Part shown: positions 49,964-58,953 of the stretch, piece after piece
Layout: each line of letters opens with the position of its first letter
How positions within the stretch are numbered: position 1 is the first letter of the stretch
Assembly: GCF_902459665.1 (NCBI RefSeq)
Contig: NZ_CABPSL010000006.1
Span: 62,001 to 126,000, forward strand
Source of the DNA: Pandoraea cepalis
Lineage (GTDB): Bacteria > Pseudomonadota > Gammaproteobacteria > Burkholderiales > Burkholderiaceae
DNA: 64,000 nucleotides
Direction of reading: 5' to 3'
Translations under genes and position numbers: made by a program
The notes under the pieces: generated by a model
Told to the model about the DNA's origin: nothing
Database searches by the model: none
Seen by the model: only the letters and a program-made list of their open reading frames with translations

Positions 49964-51451
49964 TCAGTTGTCTTCTTCGACCCAGCTCGTACCGGACTGT
50001 GCCAGCAGCGCGCTTGCGGCGGGCGGCCCCCAGGTGCCGGCGGCGTAACGCTTTGGCCCTTTGTGCTGACGCGACCAGTACGCCTGGATCGGCGCGACCC
50101 AGCGCCAGGCCGCCTCTTGCTCGTCTCGACGGACAAAGAGCGCGAGACGCCCGTTGATGACATCGAGCAGCAGGCGCTCGTACGCATCCATCCGGTGTCC
50201 CTTGAAGAACTGGTCGAACGCCAGGTCGAGGTGAACGGTTTGCAGGGTCATGCCGTCGCCCGGCTGCTTCGCAAGACAGTAGAGGCGGATCGATTCGTTC
50301 GGTTGCAAACGGATGACGAGACGATTGGCGCCGGCCTGCGCCGTGGCTTCGCCGAGCAACGGATAGGGCGTTGCGCGGTAGTTGACAACGATCTCCGCCA
50401 CGCGCTCGCCCAGCCGCTTGCCCGTGCGCAGGTAGAACGGCACGCCGGCCCAGCGCCAGTTGTCGATCTCGGCCTTGAGGGCCACGAACGTCTCCGTCTG
50501 GCTGGACGGCGGCACGCCCGGCTCGTCGACATAGGCCGGCACCGCCGACTTGCCGATCGCGCCACCGCCGTATTGGCCCCGCACCACGTTGCGCGCGACC
50601 GTGTCGTCGTCGAGCTGACGCAGCGAGCGCAACACACGCAGCTTCTCGTCGCGCACGGCGTCGGCGTCCATCGACAGCGGCGGCTCCATCGCGACGATGG
50701 CGAGCAGTTGCAGCAGATGGTTTTGCACCATGTCGCGCAGCGCGCCAGTCTGTTCGTAGAACTCGCCACGCCCTTCGACGCCGATTTCCTCGGCAATCGT
50801 GATCTGAATGCTGTCGATCAACTCGCGTCGCCACAACGGCTCGAAGATCGCGTTGCCGAAGCGCAGCGCCAGCAGGTTTTGTACCGCCTCTTTCCCGAGG
50901 TAGTGGTCGATGCGGTAAATCTGGTCTTCGCGAAAACTCGCGCCCACCGCATCGTTGATCGCCTCCGACGAAGCCAGATCGTGCCCGAGCGGCTTTTCCA
51001 GCACGATCCGGCTGTTCTCGTTGAGTTTGGCGCTGCGCAACCCTTCGCAGATGGGGATGAACAGCGACGGGCCGGTGGCCAGATAGAAGATGCGCACGCC
51101 CTGCCGTTGGGCGAGGCGCTCGGCCAGTACGCCGAATTCGGCTTCACGCCCGAGATCGAGCGGCATGTAGTCGATGGTGGCGAGAAACCGCGACCATGCG
51201 CCCTCGTCCCAGACATCGGACTTGATGTGCCCGCGCACGTGTTCCTCGCACCACTTGTGATACGCGGCGGCCTCCATCGGCTTGCGGGCAATCGCCAAAA
51301 TGCGGCCGGTACTCGCACCGGCGCCAGCGTCGGCATCGGCGCCCAATTGCCCCGTGCGGAACGCCCGGAACAGCGCGGGCAGCACCTTGCGCAGTGACAA
51401 ATCGCCGGTGGCGCCGAACAAGACAAAGGTATAGGGTGAAGGCGTGGTCAT
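49964..51451 (-). CDS. zwf: Glucose-6-phosphate 1-dehydrogenase
   Basis: 495 residues from the ATG at 51451. FVLFGATGDLSLRKVLPALF is the cofactor loop, YRIDHYLGKEAVQNLLALRF the substrate-binding signature with the catalytic His-Asp region, and KRLGERVAEIVVNY-like GKRLGERVAEIVVNYRATPY follows. It oxidises glucose 6-phosphate to the lactone with NADP+ or NAD+. It heads a minus-strand transcript zwf-pgl-glk/hexR and is divergent from edd; a perfect HexR-type palindrome lies 145 bp before its start. An in-frame extension to 51595 has no ribosome site. Confidence 0.95.
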   Translation of the reverse strand: MTTPSPYTFVLFGATGDLSLRKVLPALFRAFRTGQLGADADAGAGASTGRILAIARKPMEAAAYHKWCEEHVRGHIKSDVWDEGAWSRFLATIDYMPLDLGREAEFGVLAERLAQRQGVRIFYLATGPSLFIPICEGLRSAKLNENSRIVLEKPLGHDLASSEAINDAVGASFREDQIYRIDHYLGKEAVQNLLALRFGNAIFEPLWRRELIDSIQITIAEEIGVEGRGEFYEQTGALRDMVQNHLLQLLAIVAMEPPLSMDADAVRDEKLRVLRSLRQLDDDTVARNVVRGQYGGGAIGKSAVPAYVDEPGVPPSSQTETFVALKAEIDNWRWAGVPFYLRTGKRLGERVAEIVVNYRATPYPLLGEATAQAGANRLVIRLQPNESIRLYCLAKQPGDGMTLQTVHLDLAFDQFFKGHRMDAYERLLLDVINGRLALFVRRDEQEAAWRWVAPIQAYWSRQHKGPKRYAAGTWGPPAASALLAQSGTSWVEEDN

Positions 51452-51583
51452 AGACAGCGTGGACTCCCGTGCGGCCGAACGCTTCTCCCAGGCTCCGCTC
51501 GGCGCGCCAACTGGCGAGCCAGCAAGCGGCGAATGGGCCGCCGGACACGGCAAATGTCCGAATGTCACCGAAGAAGCGCAACT

Positions 51584-51612
51584 TTGACACTGCATTGTAG
51601 TTTAACTACACT
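51584..51612 (+). promoter_or_regulatory. Sigma70 promoter of edd
   Basis: TTGACA (51584-51589), 17-bp spacer, TACACT (51607-51612), directed toward edd. The HexR-type palindrome at 51596-51610 covers the spacer and part of the -10, so bound regulator would exclude RNA polymerase. Confidence 0.75.
51596..51610. promoter_or_regulatory. HexR-type operator between zwf and edd
   Basis: TGTAGTT-T-AACTACA, a perfect palindrome with one central base, fitting the known HexR consensus (TGTARTTWAAWYTACA-like). It lies over the edd promoter and 145 bp upstream of zwf. The HexR-like regulator is encoded as the C-terminal part of the glucokinase gene in the same cluster. Confidence 0.82.
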
Positions 51613-51683
51613 TTTAATCAACTAAGTTTCGTTCTTTGACTACATCACCCACGTCGAGCGACCCACAACGTTCCGGACACTCC

Positions 51684-53531
51684 ATGACCCAGTCTTCGCA
51701 AAATGTACCGCTGCATCCGGTGGTTGAGCGCGTGACCCAGCGACTGATCGAGCGCAGCCGTTCAAGCCGCCAGGCCTATCTGGAGGGCGTGGCCCGCGCC
51801 ACGCAGGGGCAGCCCGGTCGCGAGTCGATCGGCTGCGCCAATCTCGCGCACGCGCTGGCCGCCGCCCCCGCCGACGACCGCATCAAGATCCGCACCGAGC
51901 GCACGCCGAATATCGGCATCGTCACGGCCTACAACGACATGTTGTCGGCGCACGCCCCGTTCGTTGAGTTCCCCGACGTCATCAAGTCCGCAGCACGGGC
52001 GCATGGTGCCAGCGCACAGGTGGCCGGTGGCGTGCCCGCAATGTGCGATGGCGTCACGCAGGGTTATGCGGGCATGGAACTCTCGCTGTTCTCGCGCGAT
52101 GTGATCGCGATGGCCTCGGTCGTGGCGCTCTCTCACCAGATGTTCGACGCCGCCATGTTCCTCGGCGTGTGTGACAAGATCGTGCCGGGACTGGTCATCG
52201 CCGCCCAGGCGTTCGGCCATCTGCCCGCCGTTTTCACCCCGGCGGGCCCGATGCCCTCCGGGCTGCCCAACGACGAGAAATCGCGCATCCGGCAGGAGTA
52301 TGCGGCGGGCCGCGTCACGCGCGCGGCGCTGCTCGACTCCGAACTCGCCGCGTACCACACCGAAGGCACCTGCACGTTCTACGGTACCGCCAACAGCAAT
52401 CAGATGCTCATGGAATTCATGGGGCTGCACTTGCCCGGCGCGTCGTTCGTCAATCCGCATACGCCGCTGCGTCATGCGCTCACGCAGGCGGCCACGGCGC
52501 GCGCCGTGGCGCTGGCGAAGACCGGTATCAACACGTCGCATATCCTCGATGAGCGAGCGTTCATCAACGGCGTCGTCGGCCTGCTGGCCACGGGCGGCTC
52601 GACCAACCACACGCTGCATCTGGTGGCGATGGCACATGCGGGCGGCATTCTGTTGGACTGGCAGGACTTCGCCGAACTGTCGGACGTTACACCGCTGCTC
52701 GCTCACGTCTATCCGAACGGCAAGGCGGATGTGAACCAGTTCCATGCGGCGGGTGGCCTGAACTTCCTGATTCGCGAGTTGCTCGACGCCGGATTCCTGC
52801 AAGATGACGTGACCACCGTCATGGGGCACGGTCTGCGCCCATACACGCAGGAAGCCGTGCTGCACGACGACGTGCTCTCCTGGCAGGACGCCCCCAACAA
52901 CAGTCTCGACGAGGGCATCGTGCGCCCGGCATCGCGGCCGTTTGCGCGCGAAGGCGGGTTGCGCATGCTCGCGGGCAACCTGGGGCGCGCGGTCATCAAG
53001 TCATCCGCCGTCAAGCCGGAACATCAGACGGTTCGCGCTCCGGCACGCGTGTTCTCCGATCAGGAAAGTGCGCAAGCGGCGTTCAAGGCGGGAGAACTGA
53101 CGCGCGATGTCGTCGTCGTGGTGCGTTTCCAGGGCCCGCAGGCCAACGGCATGCCGGAGTTGCACAAGCTCATGCCGATGCTCGGCCTCCTGCAGGACGA
53201 AGGCCATCATGTGGCGCTCGTGACTGACGGGCGAATGTCCGGTGCGTCGGGCAAAGTGCCCGCCGCCATTCACCTGTCGCCGGAAGCGGAGCAAGGCGGC
53301 CTGCTCGCGCGCGTGCAGGATGGCGACATCATCACGATCGATTGCGAGAAGAACCTGCTGCACTGCGAAGTCGACGACGCCACGCTCGCCGCGCGCGCCC
53401 CGGTCCCGGTACCGCAACGGCCGTTCGACCCGTGGCGTAACGTATTCCGCCTATTCCGGCGCAACGTCGGCGCCGCACCGCATGGCGCGTGCGTGCTGTT
53501 CGACGACTCGGAGTATCCGAAGCACTCGTGA
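51684..53531 (+). CDS. edd: 6-phosphogluconate dehydratase
   Basis: 615 residues, IlvD/Edd family, slightly longer than E. coli Edd (603). Conserved segments: [40 protein letters not shown] (cluster-binding Cys), [40 protein letters not shown] and [20 protein letters not shown]. It carries a [4Fe-4S] cluster and converts 6-phosphogluconate to KDPG in the Entner-Doudoroff pathway. The ATG at 51684 is taken; a TTG at 51636 would add 16 residues. No eda gene is visible next to it. The HexR palindrome over its promoter ties it to the divergent zwf-pgl-glk/hexR unit. Confidence 0.95.
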   Translation: MTQSSQNVPLHPVVERVTQRLIERSRSSRQAYLEGVARATQGQPGRESIGCANLAHALAAAPADDRIKIRTERTPNIGIVTAYNDMLSAHAPFVEFPDVIKSAARAHGASAQVAGGVPAMCDGVTQGYAGMELSLFSRDVIAMASVVALSHQMFDAAMFLGVCDKIVPGLVIAAQAFGHLPAVFTPAGPMPSGLPNDEKSRIRQEYAAGRVTRAALLDSELAAYHTEGTCTFYGTANSNQMLMEFMGLHLPGASFVNPHTPLRHALTQAATARAVALAKTGINTSHILDERAFINGVVGLLATGGSTNHTLHLVAMAHAGGILLDWQDFAELSDVTPLLAHVYPNGKADVNQFHAAGGLNFLIRELLDAGFLQDDVTTVMGHGLRPYTQEAVLHDDVLSWQDAPNNSLDEGIVRPASRPFAREGGLRMLAGNLGRAVIKSSAVKPEHQTVRAPARVFSDQESAQAAFKAGELTRDVVVVVRFQGPQANGMPELHKLMPMLGLLQDEGHHVALVTDGRMSGASGKVPAAIHLSPEAEQGGLLARVQDGDIITIDCEKNLLHCEVDDATLAARAPVPVPQRPFDPWRNVFRLFRRNVGAAPHGACVLFDDSEYPKHS

Positions 53532-53553
53532 CTGTCCGGCGAACGATGTGCGA

Positions 53554-53766
53554 TTACGTGTGACGTGGTGCATCAATCGGCGGTGTCCCGTCGTGAAATA
53601 GCGTACGCAGTTGCGAACGCAGCTCGGCGGAATCGGTATGTCCGTGAACCGTAATGGCGTGTTGCACGGCCGCTTCCATCAGTTCGTTTTCGGAATCTGC
53701 GGATAGCGCTACGGAGCAGTTCATTGCGCTCGGGAATTCCCGGCAATCGATGAATTTGCGGGTCAT
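53554..53766 (-). CDS. DUF1059 domain protein
   Basis: 70 residues. The pattern CREFPSAMNCSVALSADSEN, then ELMEAAVQHAITVHGHTDS, is that of DUF1059, small proteins with two conserved cysteines and a His-rich helix, probably cytoplasmic. Their role is unknown. It is a lone gene convergent with edd, with a good upstream GAGGAGA site in front of the ATG at 53766. Confidence 0.82.
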   Translation of the reverse strand: MTRKFIDCREFPSAMNCSVALSADSENELMEAAVQHAITVHGHTDSAELRSQLRTLFHDGTPPIDAPRHT

Positions 53767-53970
53767 GATGGTCTCCTCACACGAGAGCGTGATGTGGGGT
53801 AAATGACCGCGCCTGATGCCACGCGACGCCTGCGGGGCGCGATTTCACCTTCTGCGGATGGCAAACAAAATCATTCTGAAAGTATAGGTCGCGGGTAGCG
53901 AAACTTCGCTAGCTCGACGGTGACGTTGAGCGTGCCGAATCACGAGGGCTCATCCCAACGTCGTTTGAAG

Positions 53971-53997
53971 GCCAGCGGCGATCCTCTCGCCGCTGGC
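53971..53997 (-). terminator. Hairpin after the Mg2+ ATPase gene
   Basis: GCCAGCGGCGA / TCGCCGCTGGC, a perfect 11-bp stem with a 5-nt loop, 28 bp after the mgtA-type stop codon on the minus strand. Only a weak CTTC follows rather than a T-run, so termination is likely but not certain. Confidence 0.55.
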
Positions 53998-54025
53998 GTG
54001 GTGCGTCAGGCCGAGGCGCGTGCGC

Positions 54026-56767
54026 TCACTGCCACCCGAACCGTCGCGCGAACATGCCTTTCATCATTTGCGTGAGCACAGCGTAGGCGAGCAGGATGGC
54101 CGCGAGCATCGGGAAGTACGCGAGCGGCAATGCCTGCATCTTGAACGTGTCCGCGAACGGCGACATCGGCAGCATCACGCCGATCAGCATCACCGCGGCG
54201 GTCATCATCAGCAACGGCCATGCCGCGCGACTCTGCACGAACGGAATGCGACGCGTGCGGATCAGGTGCACGATGAGCGTCTGCGACAGCAGCCCCTCGA
54301 CGAACCAGGCGGACTGGAACAGCGTTTGATGCTCGGCGCTGTTCGCGCCGAACCAATGCCACATCGCCACGAACGTCAGCACGTCGAAAATCGAACTGAT
54401 CGGGCCGAAGAACACCATGAAGCGCGACAGATCCGCCGGATTCCAGCGCTGCGGCTTCGTGAGCTGTTCGTCGTCGACGTTGTCGAACGGTATCGTCGTC
54501 TGCGACAGATCGTAGAGCAGGTTCTGCGTGAGCAGTTGCAACGGCAGCATCGGCAGGAACGGCAGGAACGCACTCGCGATCAGCACCGAGAAGACATTGC
54601 CGAAGTTCGAGCTGGCGGTCATCTTGATGTACTTGAGCATGTTCGCGAACGTGCGACGCCCCTCGATCACGCCCTGCTCCAGCACCATCAGACTCTTTTC
54701 CAGCAGGATCAGGTCGGCCGCTTCCTTGGCGATGTCCACCGCCGTGTCCACCGAAATGCCGATGTCGGCCGCGCGCAAGGCCGGTGCATCGTTGATGCCG
54801 TCGCCCATGAAGCCGACGACGTGGCCGTTCGCGCGCAACAGGCGCACCAGGCGCTCCTTGTGCGACGGCGTGAGCTTGGCGAATACGTTGGCGCGTGCGA
54901 CCGTGTGCGCCAGTTCGGCGTCGCTCATCGCCTCGATGTCGTCGCCCAGCACGCAGCCATTCACCGCCAGCCCCACTTCGCGGCACACCTTCGCCGTCAC
55001 GAGATCGTTGTCGCCCGTGAGCACCTTGACCTGGACACCCGCCGCTGCGAGCGCCTTGAGCGCCGGCGCCGTCGACTCCTTGGGCGGATCAAGAAACGCG
55101 ATATACCCGACGAGCACGAGTTCGCTCTCGTCCGCAATGCCATAACTGTCGCGCACCGGTGGCAAGTGGCGCGTTGCCACGGCCACCACGCGCAGACCTT
55201 CGGCGTTCAGGTCGGCCGTGACGCGACGCAGGCGGGCCAGCACATCGGGCGTGAGCGGCTCGACGTTCGCACCATGCTGCACGCGATTGCACACGGCCAT
55301 CACCTCCTCCACCGCCCCCTTGCAGATCAGTTCATGATGATCGCCGTTCTCGCTGACCACCACCGACATGCGACGGCGCTGGAAGTCGAACGGGATCTCA
55401 TCGATCTTGCGATACCGGTTCACGATGTCGAGATGCTGGTGCAGCTCCCCATGATCGAGCACTGCCACGTCGAGCAGGTTCTTCAGGCCGGTCTGGTAGA
55501 AGCTGTTGAGATAGGCATACTCGAGCACATCTTCCGAGGCGTGGCCCCAGACATCGGTATGACGTTCGAGACAGATCTTGTCCTGCGTGAGCGTGCCGGT
55601 CTTGTCGGTGCACAGCACATCCATCGCGCCGAAGTTCTGGATCGCATCGAGCCGCTTGACGATCACCTTCTTGCGCGAGAGCACGACCGCGCCCTTGGCG
55701 AGCGTGGCCGTCACGATCATCGGCAGCATTTCGGGCGTAAGGCCCACCGCCACCGACAGCGCGAACAGCGACGCCTCGAGCCAGTCGTGCTTGGTGAAAC
55801 CGTTGATGAGCAGCACGATGGGCGTCATGACCAGCATGAAGCGGATCAGCACCCACGACACACGATTCACGCCCTGTTGGAACGACGTCACCGTCGGTTG
55901 CTGCGCCGTGACGCGCTGCGCGAGCGAGCCGAAGAACGTGCGCGCCCCCGTCGCCACGACGACAGCCGTGGCCGACCCGCTCACGACGTTCGTCCCCATG
56001 AATGCGAGGTTGTCGTAGGCGAGCGGATTGCTGCCGCCGGACTCGCAAGCGTGCGCGAACTTCTCGACGGGCAGTGCCTCGCCGGTAAGCGCCGATTGCG
56101 AGACGAACAGATCCTTGGCCGCGAGAATGCGCACGTCCGCCGGAATCATGTCGCCCGCCGCGAGCAGCACGATGTCGCCCGGCACGAGTTCGGCCAACGC
56201 AATTTCACGGCCCATGCGGCCCAGACGGCGCACGTGGTCGGCCTCTACGCCCTCATGGCCGAACACTTCGCGGCGCAGCACCGTCGCCGTGGTGCTCACC
56301 ATGGCCTTGAGCTTTTCCGCCGCCTTGGAGGAACGCGCCTCCTGCACGAATCGCAACACCGTGGAAATGATCACCATCGACGCGATGATGATCGTTCCCT
56401 CGGTGTCGTCGGTCGCGTACGACACAGCGGCCAGTGCCGAGAGCAGCAGGTTGAACGGATTGCGGTAGCAGTTGAACAGGTGCCGCCACCAGGGCAACGG
56501 TTTTTCGTGCTCGACTTCGTTGACGCCAACGTGTGCCCGCACGGTGGCGGCCTCGTCATCCGACAGACCGTCGCGCGTCGTGTGCAGACGGGCGAGCAGA
56601 TCAGGGCCGGCGTCGCGGGCGGCGTCGAGCAAACCTGGCGGTGCCTCGTGGCCATGCGCTGGCGCATCGAGGGTTTCGAGCATGTCGCGGCGGCGGAAGA
56701 AGCGCAGGCCAAGGCGCGCGCCAAGCACCGCAATCAGTCGCTCGCTGAACGTGAGAGCTTGTTGCAT
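54026..56767 (-). CDS. mgtA: Mg2+-importing P-type ATPase (MgtA/MgtB type)
   Basis: 913 residues from the ATG at 56767, chosen for its AGGA site eight bases upstream; starts at 56776 and 56806 are also in frame. P3-type ATPase features: phosphorylated Asp in VLCTDKTGTLTQDKI, TGEALPVEK in the actuator domain, LTGDNDLVTAKV and MGDGINDAPALRAADIGISV in the P domain, and about ten membrane helices including the Mg-ATPase C-terminal set. Length and motif order match MgtA/MgtB of enterobacteria, which import Mg2+ with the gradient when external Mg2+ is low. A long leader with a candidate leader peptide and hairpin lies upstream (57396 to 56845). Confidence 0.93.
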   Translation of the reverse strand: MQQALTFSERLIAVLGARLGLRFFRRRDMLETLDAPAHGHEAPPGLLDAARDAGPDLLARLHTTRDGLSDDEAATVRAHVGVNEVEHEKPLPWWRHLFNCYRNPFNLLLSALAAVSYATDDTEGTIIIASMVIISTVLRFVQEARSSKAAEKLKAMVSTTATVLRREVFGHEGVEADHVRRLGRMGREIALAELVPGDIVLLAAGDMIPADVRILAAKDLFVSQSALTGEALPVEKFAHACESGGSNPLAYDNLAFMGTNVVSGSATAVVVATGARTFFGSLAQRVTAQQPTVTSFQQGVNRVSWVLIRFMLVMTPIVLLINGFTKHDWLEASLFALSVAVGLTPEMLPMIVTATLAKGAVVLSRKKVIVKRLDAIQNFGAMDVLCTDKTGTLTQDKICLERHTDVWGHASEDVLEYAYLNSFYQTGLKNLLDVAVLDHGELHQHLDIVNRYRKIDEIPFDFQRRRMSVVVSENGDHHELICKGAVEEVMAVCNRVQHGANVEPLTPDVLARLRRVTADLNAEGLRVVAVATRHLPPVRDSYGIADESELVLVGYIAFLDPPKESTAPALKALAAAGVQVKVLTGDNDLVTAKVCREVGLAVNGCVLGDDIEAMSDAELAHTVARANVFAKLTPSHKERLVRLLRANGHVVGFMGDGINDAPALRAADIGISVDTAVDIAKEAADLILLEKSLMVLEQGVIEGRRTFANMLKYIKMTASSNFGNVFSVLIASAFLPFLPMLPLQLLTQNLLYDLSQTTIPFDNVDDEQLTKPQRWNPADLSRFMVFFGPISSIFDVLTFVAMWHWFGANSAEHQTLFQSAWFVEGLLSQTLIVHLIRTRRIPFVQSRAAWPLLMMTAAVMLIGVMLPMSPFADTFKMQALPLAYFPMLAAILLAYAVLTQMMKGMFARRFGWQ

Positions 56768-56846
56768 CGGATACATCCTGAAAATACGGTTGATATCGCT
56801 GGGCATCGGCCAGTCGCCGATGCCTGGGGACCGTTATCGCGCAGGC

Positions 56847-57044
56847 TCAGCCCGCGCGTCCGGTCGAATCGTTGCGGTGCACGAGCGCCAGCAGCCACTG
56901 TCCGAGTCGCGCACTCGCGCCCGGGCGCGCCATGACAGCGGCGTCCTCGGCATGCGGGGCGACGTGATAGTGATGCAGGCACTCGGTGGGCAGCATCAGG
57001 GCTTGCGGATTGCCTCCGCGAAGGGTCATGGAGTAACGGAACAC
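56847..57044 (-). CDS. Small ORF upstream of the Mg2+ ATPase
   Basis: 65 codons from a GTG at 57044 with a GGGAG site seven bases upstream, ending 80 bp before the ATPase start. The product starts with FRYSMTLRGGNPQALMLPTE and ends with QWLLALVHRNDSTGRAG; it has no signal peptide or membrane segment and matches no family I know. Codon third positions are strongly GC, like real genes here, but that also arises by chance in GC-rich DNA. If real, it would be cotranscribed with the Mg2+ ATPase gene, perhaps as a small regulator or partner. Confidence 0.45.
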   Translation of the reverse strand: MFRYSMTLRGGNPQALMLPTECLHHYHVAPHAEDAAVMARPGASARLGQWLLALVHRNDSTGRAG

Positions 57045-57228
57045 GATGATTCTCCCGGCCGCGCGGCAATCGGCCCGGCGCGCACGAGAGACTCGCATTT
57101 CATCACCGGCGCCCACGGCAAACGGCCTGAAAACGAACCCCTGCGCGCAACGGGACAGCCCGAACGGCAGACGTAAAGCAAATTAGGGAGCGTGCTACGA
57201 AAGACGGACGCTATCGGTATGGCCCAAG

Positions 57229-57255
57229 AAAACCCTTCGGCGCGGCGGCCAAGGG
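57229..57255 (-). terminator. Possible attenuator hairpin in the Mg2+ ATPase leader
   Basis: Minus strand: stem CCCTT (57255-57251 complement) pairing with AAGGG (57237-57233 complement) around a GC-rich loop, followed by TTTT-C-TT (57232-57226). The stem is only 5 bp, so this is a weak candidate intrinsic terminator between the leader peptide and mgtA. Confidence 0.3.
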
Positions 57256-57303
57256 CATTGGACATTCGATGCGTACATCAGAGGTGCGCGCCAACCCGGC
57301 TAT

Positions 57304-57342
57304 GCGAGTTAGCGGCAGGGAAGATCCCGGGGACTAACTCGC
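57304..57342 (-). promoter_or_regulatory. Stem-loop in the Mg2+ ATPase leader
   Basis: Outer stem GCGAGTTAG (57304-57312) / CTAACTCGC (57334-57342), perfect over 9 bp, with an inner GGGA-AGA-TCCC hairpin (57318-57328). The TAG stop of the candidate leader peptide lies inside the outer stem, so ribosome position would affect folding. Confidence 0.6.
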
Positions 57343-57396
57343 GGTGATGGTGTCGACCTGCGCCGACCGGCAACTACCACTAGAACTACTGTCCAC
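57334..57396 (-). CDS. Candidate 20-aa leader peptide of the Mg2+ ATPase gene
   Basis: Minus-strand frame from a GTG at 57396 with a strong AGGAGG site (57409-57404) at ideal spacing; reads as (M/V)DSSSSGSCRSAQVDTITAS and stops at TAG. Five of the first eight codons are AGT, AGT, TCT, AGT, AGT for serine, rare in this GC-rich genome. The stop codon is buried in a stem-loop. The layout recalls the MgtL leader peptides that couple translation to transcription of mgtA in enterobacteria, but the peptide sequence is unrelated. Hypothesis from sequence layout only. Confidence 0.45.
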   Translation of the reverse strand: MDSSSSGSCRSAQVDTITAS

Positions 57397-57646
57397 GGAA
57401 GGACCTCCTGAGAGCTATGACGGCGCGATTTTACCCCCGAGTGCGTCGAAAGAAAAGTGACAATTCACCGTGTTACAAAATGATGACGAATGCAACTTTC
57501 CAGCGGGAAGCGGCTCAGTCAGAATCTGTCATGTTTTCGTCACAAACCGCCCACCGGCGGCCGTCGAGGCACCGGCACCGCACGCCACCCGGTGGCGTAC
57601 CGGGCAACCGGTCTGGCCTATTTCTGCTTCCCGCTCCCCGAATTTC

Positions 57647-58249
57647 ATGGATTCAATCAACCGCGCCCTGTTCCTGGCCGTCAATGCCTCGCCCAATGTC
57701 AGTGAAGGAGAACTGGCCATCGCCGTTCTCCTCGCCAAATACCTGATCCTGCTGCTCCCGGTGGGCCTGACCCTCCTGTGGCTCGCTGGCGGTCGCGACC
57801 GCGAGGGGGCCGTGCACGGTCTGCTGGGCGTAGCGCTCGCGCTACTGATCAACGGTGTGATCGGTCTGGCCTGGTTCGAACCGCGGCCGTTCGTCGTCGG
57901 TCTCGGCACGAACCTGCTCCCGCATGCGCCGACGAGTGCCTTCCCCAGCAATCACGCGTCGATCCTGTTCACGTCGGCGTTCGTCCTGATGGGCACGCTC
58001 GCGCGCTCGCCTCGCCTGCTCGGCCGGCTCCTGCTGCTATGCGCGGTGCCCGTGTGCTGGGCGCGCGTCTACCTTGGCGTGCACTGGCCGCTCGATATGG
58101 TCGGTGCGCTGGCGGTATCGATCGTAGTGGCGCTCATCATGCACACCGCGAGTGCGCGTGAGACGAGTCGTATCGTCGCGGCTATCCTCGAAGCCCTCTA
58201 TCGCCGCCTGATGGCGTGGCCGATTGCGCGCGGCTGGCTGCGTCGCTGA
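57647..58249 (+). CDS. PAP2 family phosphatase (BcrC/undecaprenyl pyrophosphate phosphatase-like)
   Basis: 200 residues with several hydrophobic segments. The three PAP2 motifs are visible: FEPRPFVVG (the RP motif), FPSNHAS (PSxH) and ARVYLGVHWPLDM (SRxxxGxHxxxD equivalent). Enzymes of this class dephosphorylate undecaprenyl pyrophosphate or other lipid phosphates on the outer face of the inner membrane. The ATG at 57647 gives MDSINRALFLAVN, the usual beginning of BcrC-like proteins. Monocistronic and divergent from the Mg2+ ATPase gene. Confidence 0.88.
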   Translation: MDSINRALFLAVNASPNVSEGELAIAVLLAKYLILLLPVGLTLLWLAGGRDREGAVHGLLGVALALLINGVIGLAWFEPRPFVVGLGTNLLPHAPTSAFPSNHASILFTSAFVLMGTLARSPRLLGRLLLLCAVPVCWARVYLGVHWPLDMVGALAVSIVVALIMHTASARETSRIVAAILEALYRRLMAWPIARGWLRR

Positions 58250-58396
58250 GCCGGCGGACTTGGGAAACGACGGGAACTGCGGGTTTGCGGACCTGCGGGA
58301 AGCGGTGGAAGCTTCAGGCGGGGTTGACGAACAGGCAGGAACGGTAGGGAGACTCGGGAGAACCGAATCTCCCAGTACGGCGTCGGAGACGGGGGA

Positions 58397-58822
58397 TCAG
58401 CGGTGGTATTCGCCGGCAGCTTCGGGCTGGTAATCGATGCCGAGCAATGTCAGCGCGATCTGGTGGCCGCCTGGCACTTGCCACTGAATCGACTGACCGA
58501 CGCGCAAGCCGAGCAGCGCGCTGCCCACCGGCGCGAGCACTGAAATGCCGCTCGGCGTGCTCGCCAGATGTTGCGGATACACAAGCGTGACGCGATGTTC
58601 CTGCTGCGCGGCGAGATCACGGTAGCGCACCACCGAGTTCATCGTGGCGATGTCGGCCGGCATCTGCTCCGGTTCGACGACGCTCGCCCGGGCAAGCTCT
58701 GTTTCGAGTGCCTCCACATACGGCAATGCCGCGCGGGGCGCCTGCGCCATGAGCGCTTCGAGGCGTTCAAGGTCGAGCGTGGAGACAGTGATCGAGGGGC
58801 GTTGCGAATGGACGGTGAACAT
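58397..58822 (-). CDS. rnk: Regulator of nucleoside diphosphate kinase (Rnk), GreA/GreB-like
   Basis: 141 residues from the ATG at 58822. An N-terminal short coiled-coil (LDLERLEALMAQAPRAALPY, then VEALETELARASVVE) is followed by the GreA/GreB C-terminal FKBP-like fold (TMNSVVRYRDLAAQQEHRVT, LVYPQHLASTPSGISVLAPV, ALLGLRVGQSIQWQVPGG). Rnk binds RNA polymerase near the secondary channel without the cleavage-inducing tip of Gre factors. Single gene, convergent with the PAP2 gene; an earlier in-frame start at 58939 is unlikely. Confidence 0.9.
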   Translation of the reverse strand: MFTVHSQRPSITVSTLDLERLEALMAQAPRAALPYVEALETELARASVVEPEQMPADIATMNSVVRYRDLAAQQEHRVTLVYPQHLASTPSGISVLAPVGSALLGLRVGQSIQWQVPGGHQIALTLLGIDYQPEAAGEYHR

Positions 58823-58953
58823 GTCGGCGGGCCTGTTTTTCCTTGACGTTGAGGGAGTGACCTTCAATCTAACAGAAGCCCCGCGCGGCGAGAAGTCCCG
58901 GACTTGACCGCCATCCGCTAGAATCGACGCATTAGGCACACAAAGTCGAAGTC

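Larger units (their letters stand above)
57045..57646. other. Divergent intergenic region: Mg2+ ATPase leader and PAP2 promoter
   Basis: 602 bp. On the minus strand it contains a candidate leader peptide (57334-57396), an overlapping stem-loop (57304-57342) and a possible attenuator hairpin (57229-57255). The part nearest the PAP2 gene (57410-57646) shows no clear promoter or gene. The lower-GC stretch 57410-57500 may hold promoters for both directions. Confidence 0.6.

Noticed and set aside
54020-56935. A 971-codon plus-strand open frame opposite the Mg2+ ATPase gene
   Set aside because: Antisense shadow of a real P-type ATPase gene in GC-rich DNA; its translation is Arg/His-rich without domains.
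57045-57400. M-box or yybP-ykoY riboswitch in the Mg2+ ATPase leader
   Set aside because: I could not match the conserved core of either class; only a leader-peptide and stem-loop arrangement is visible.
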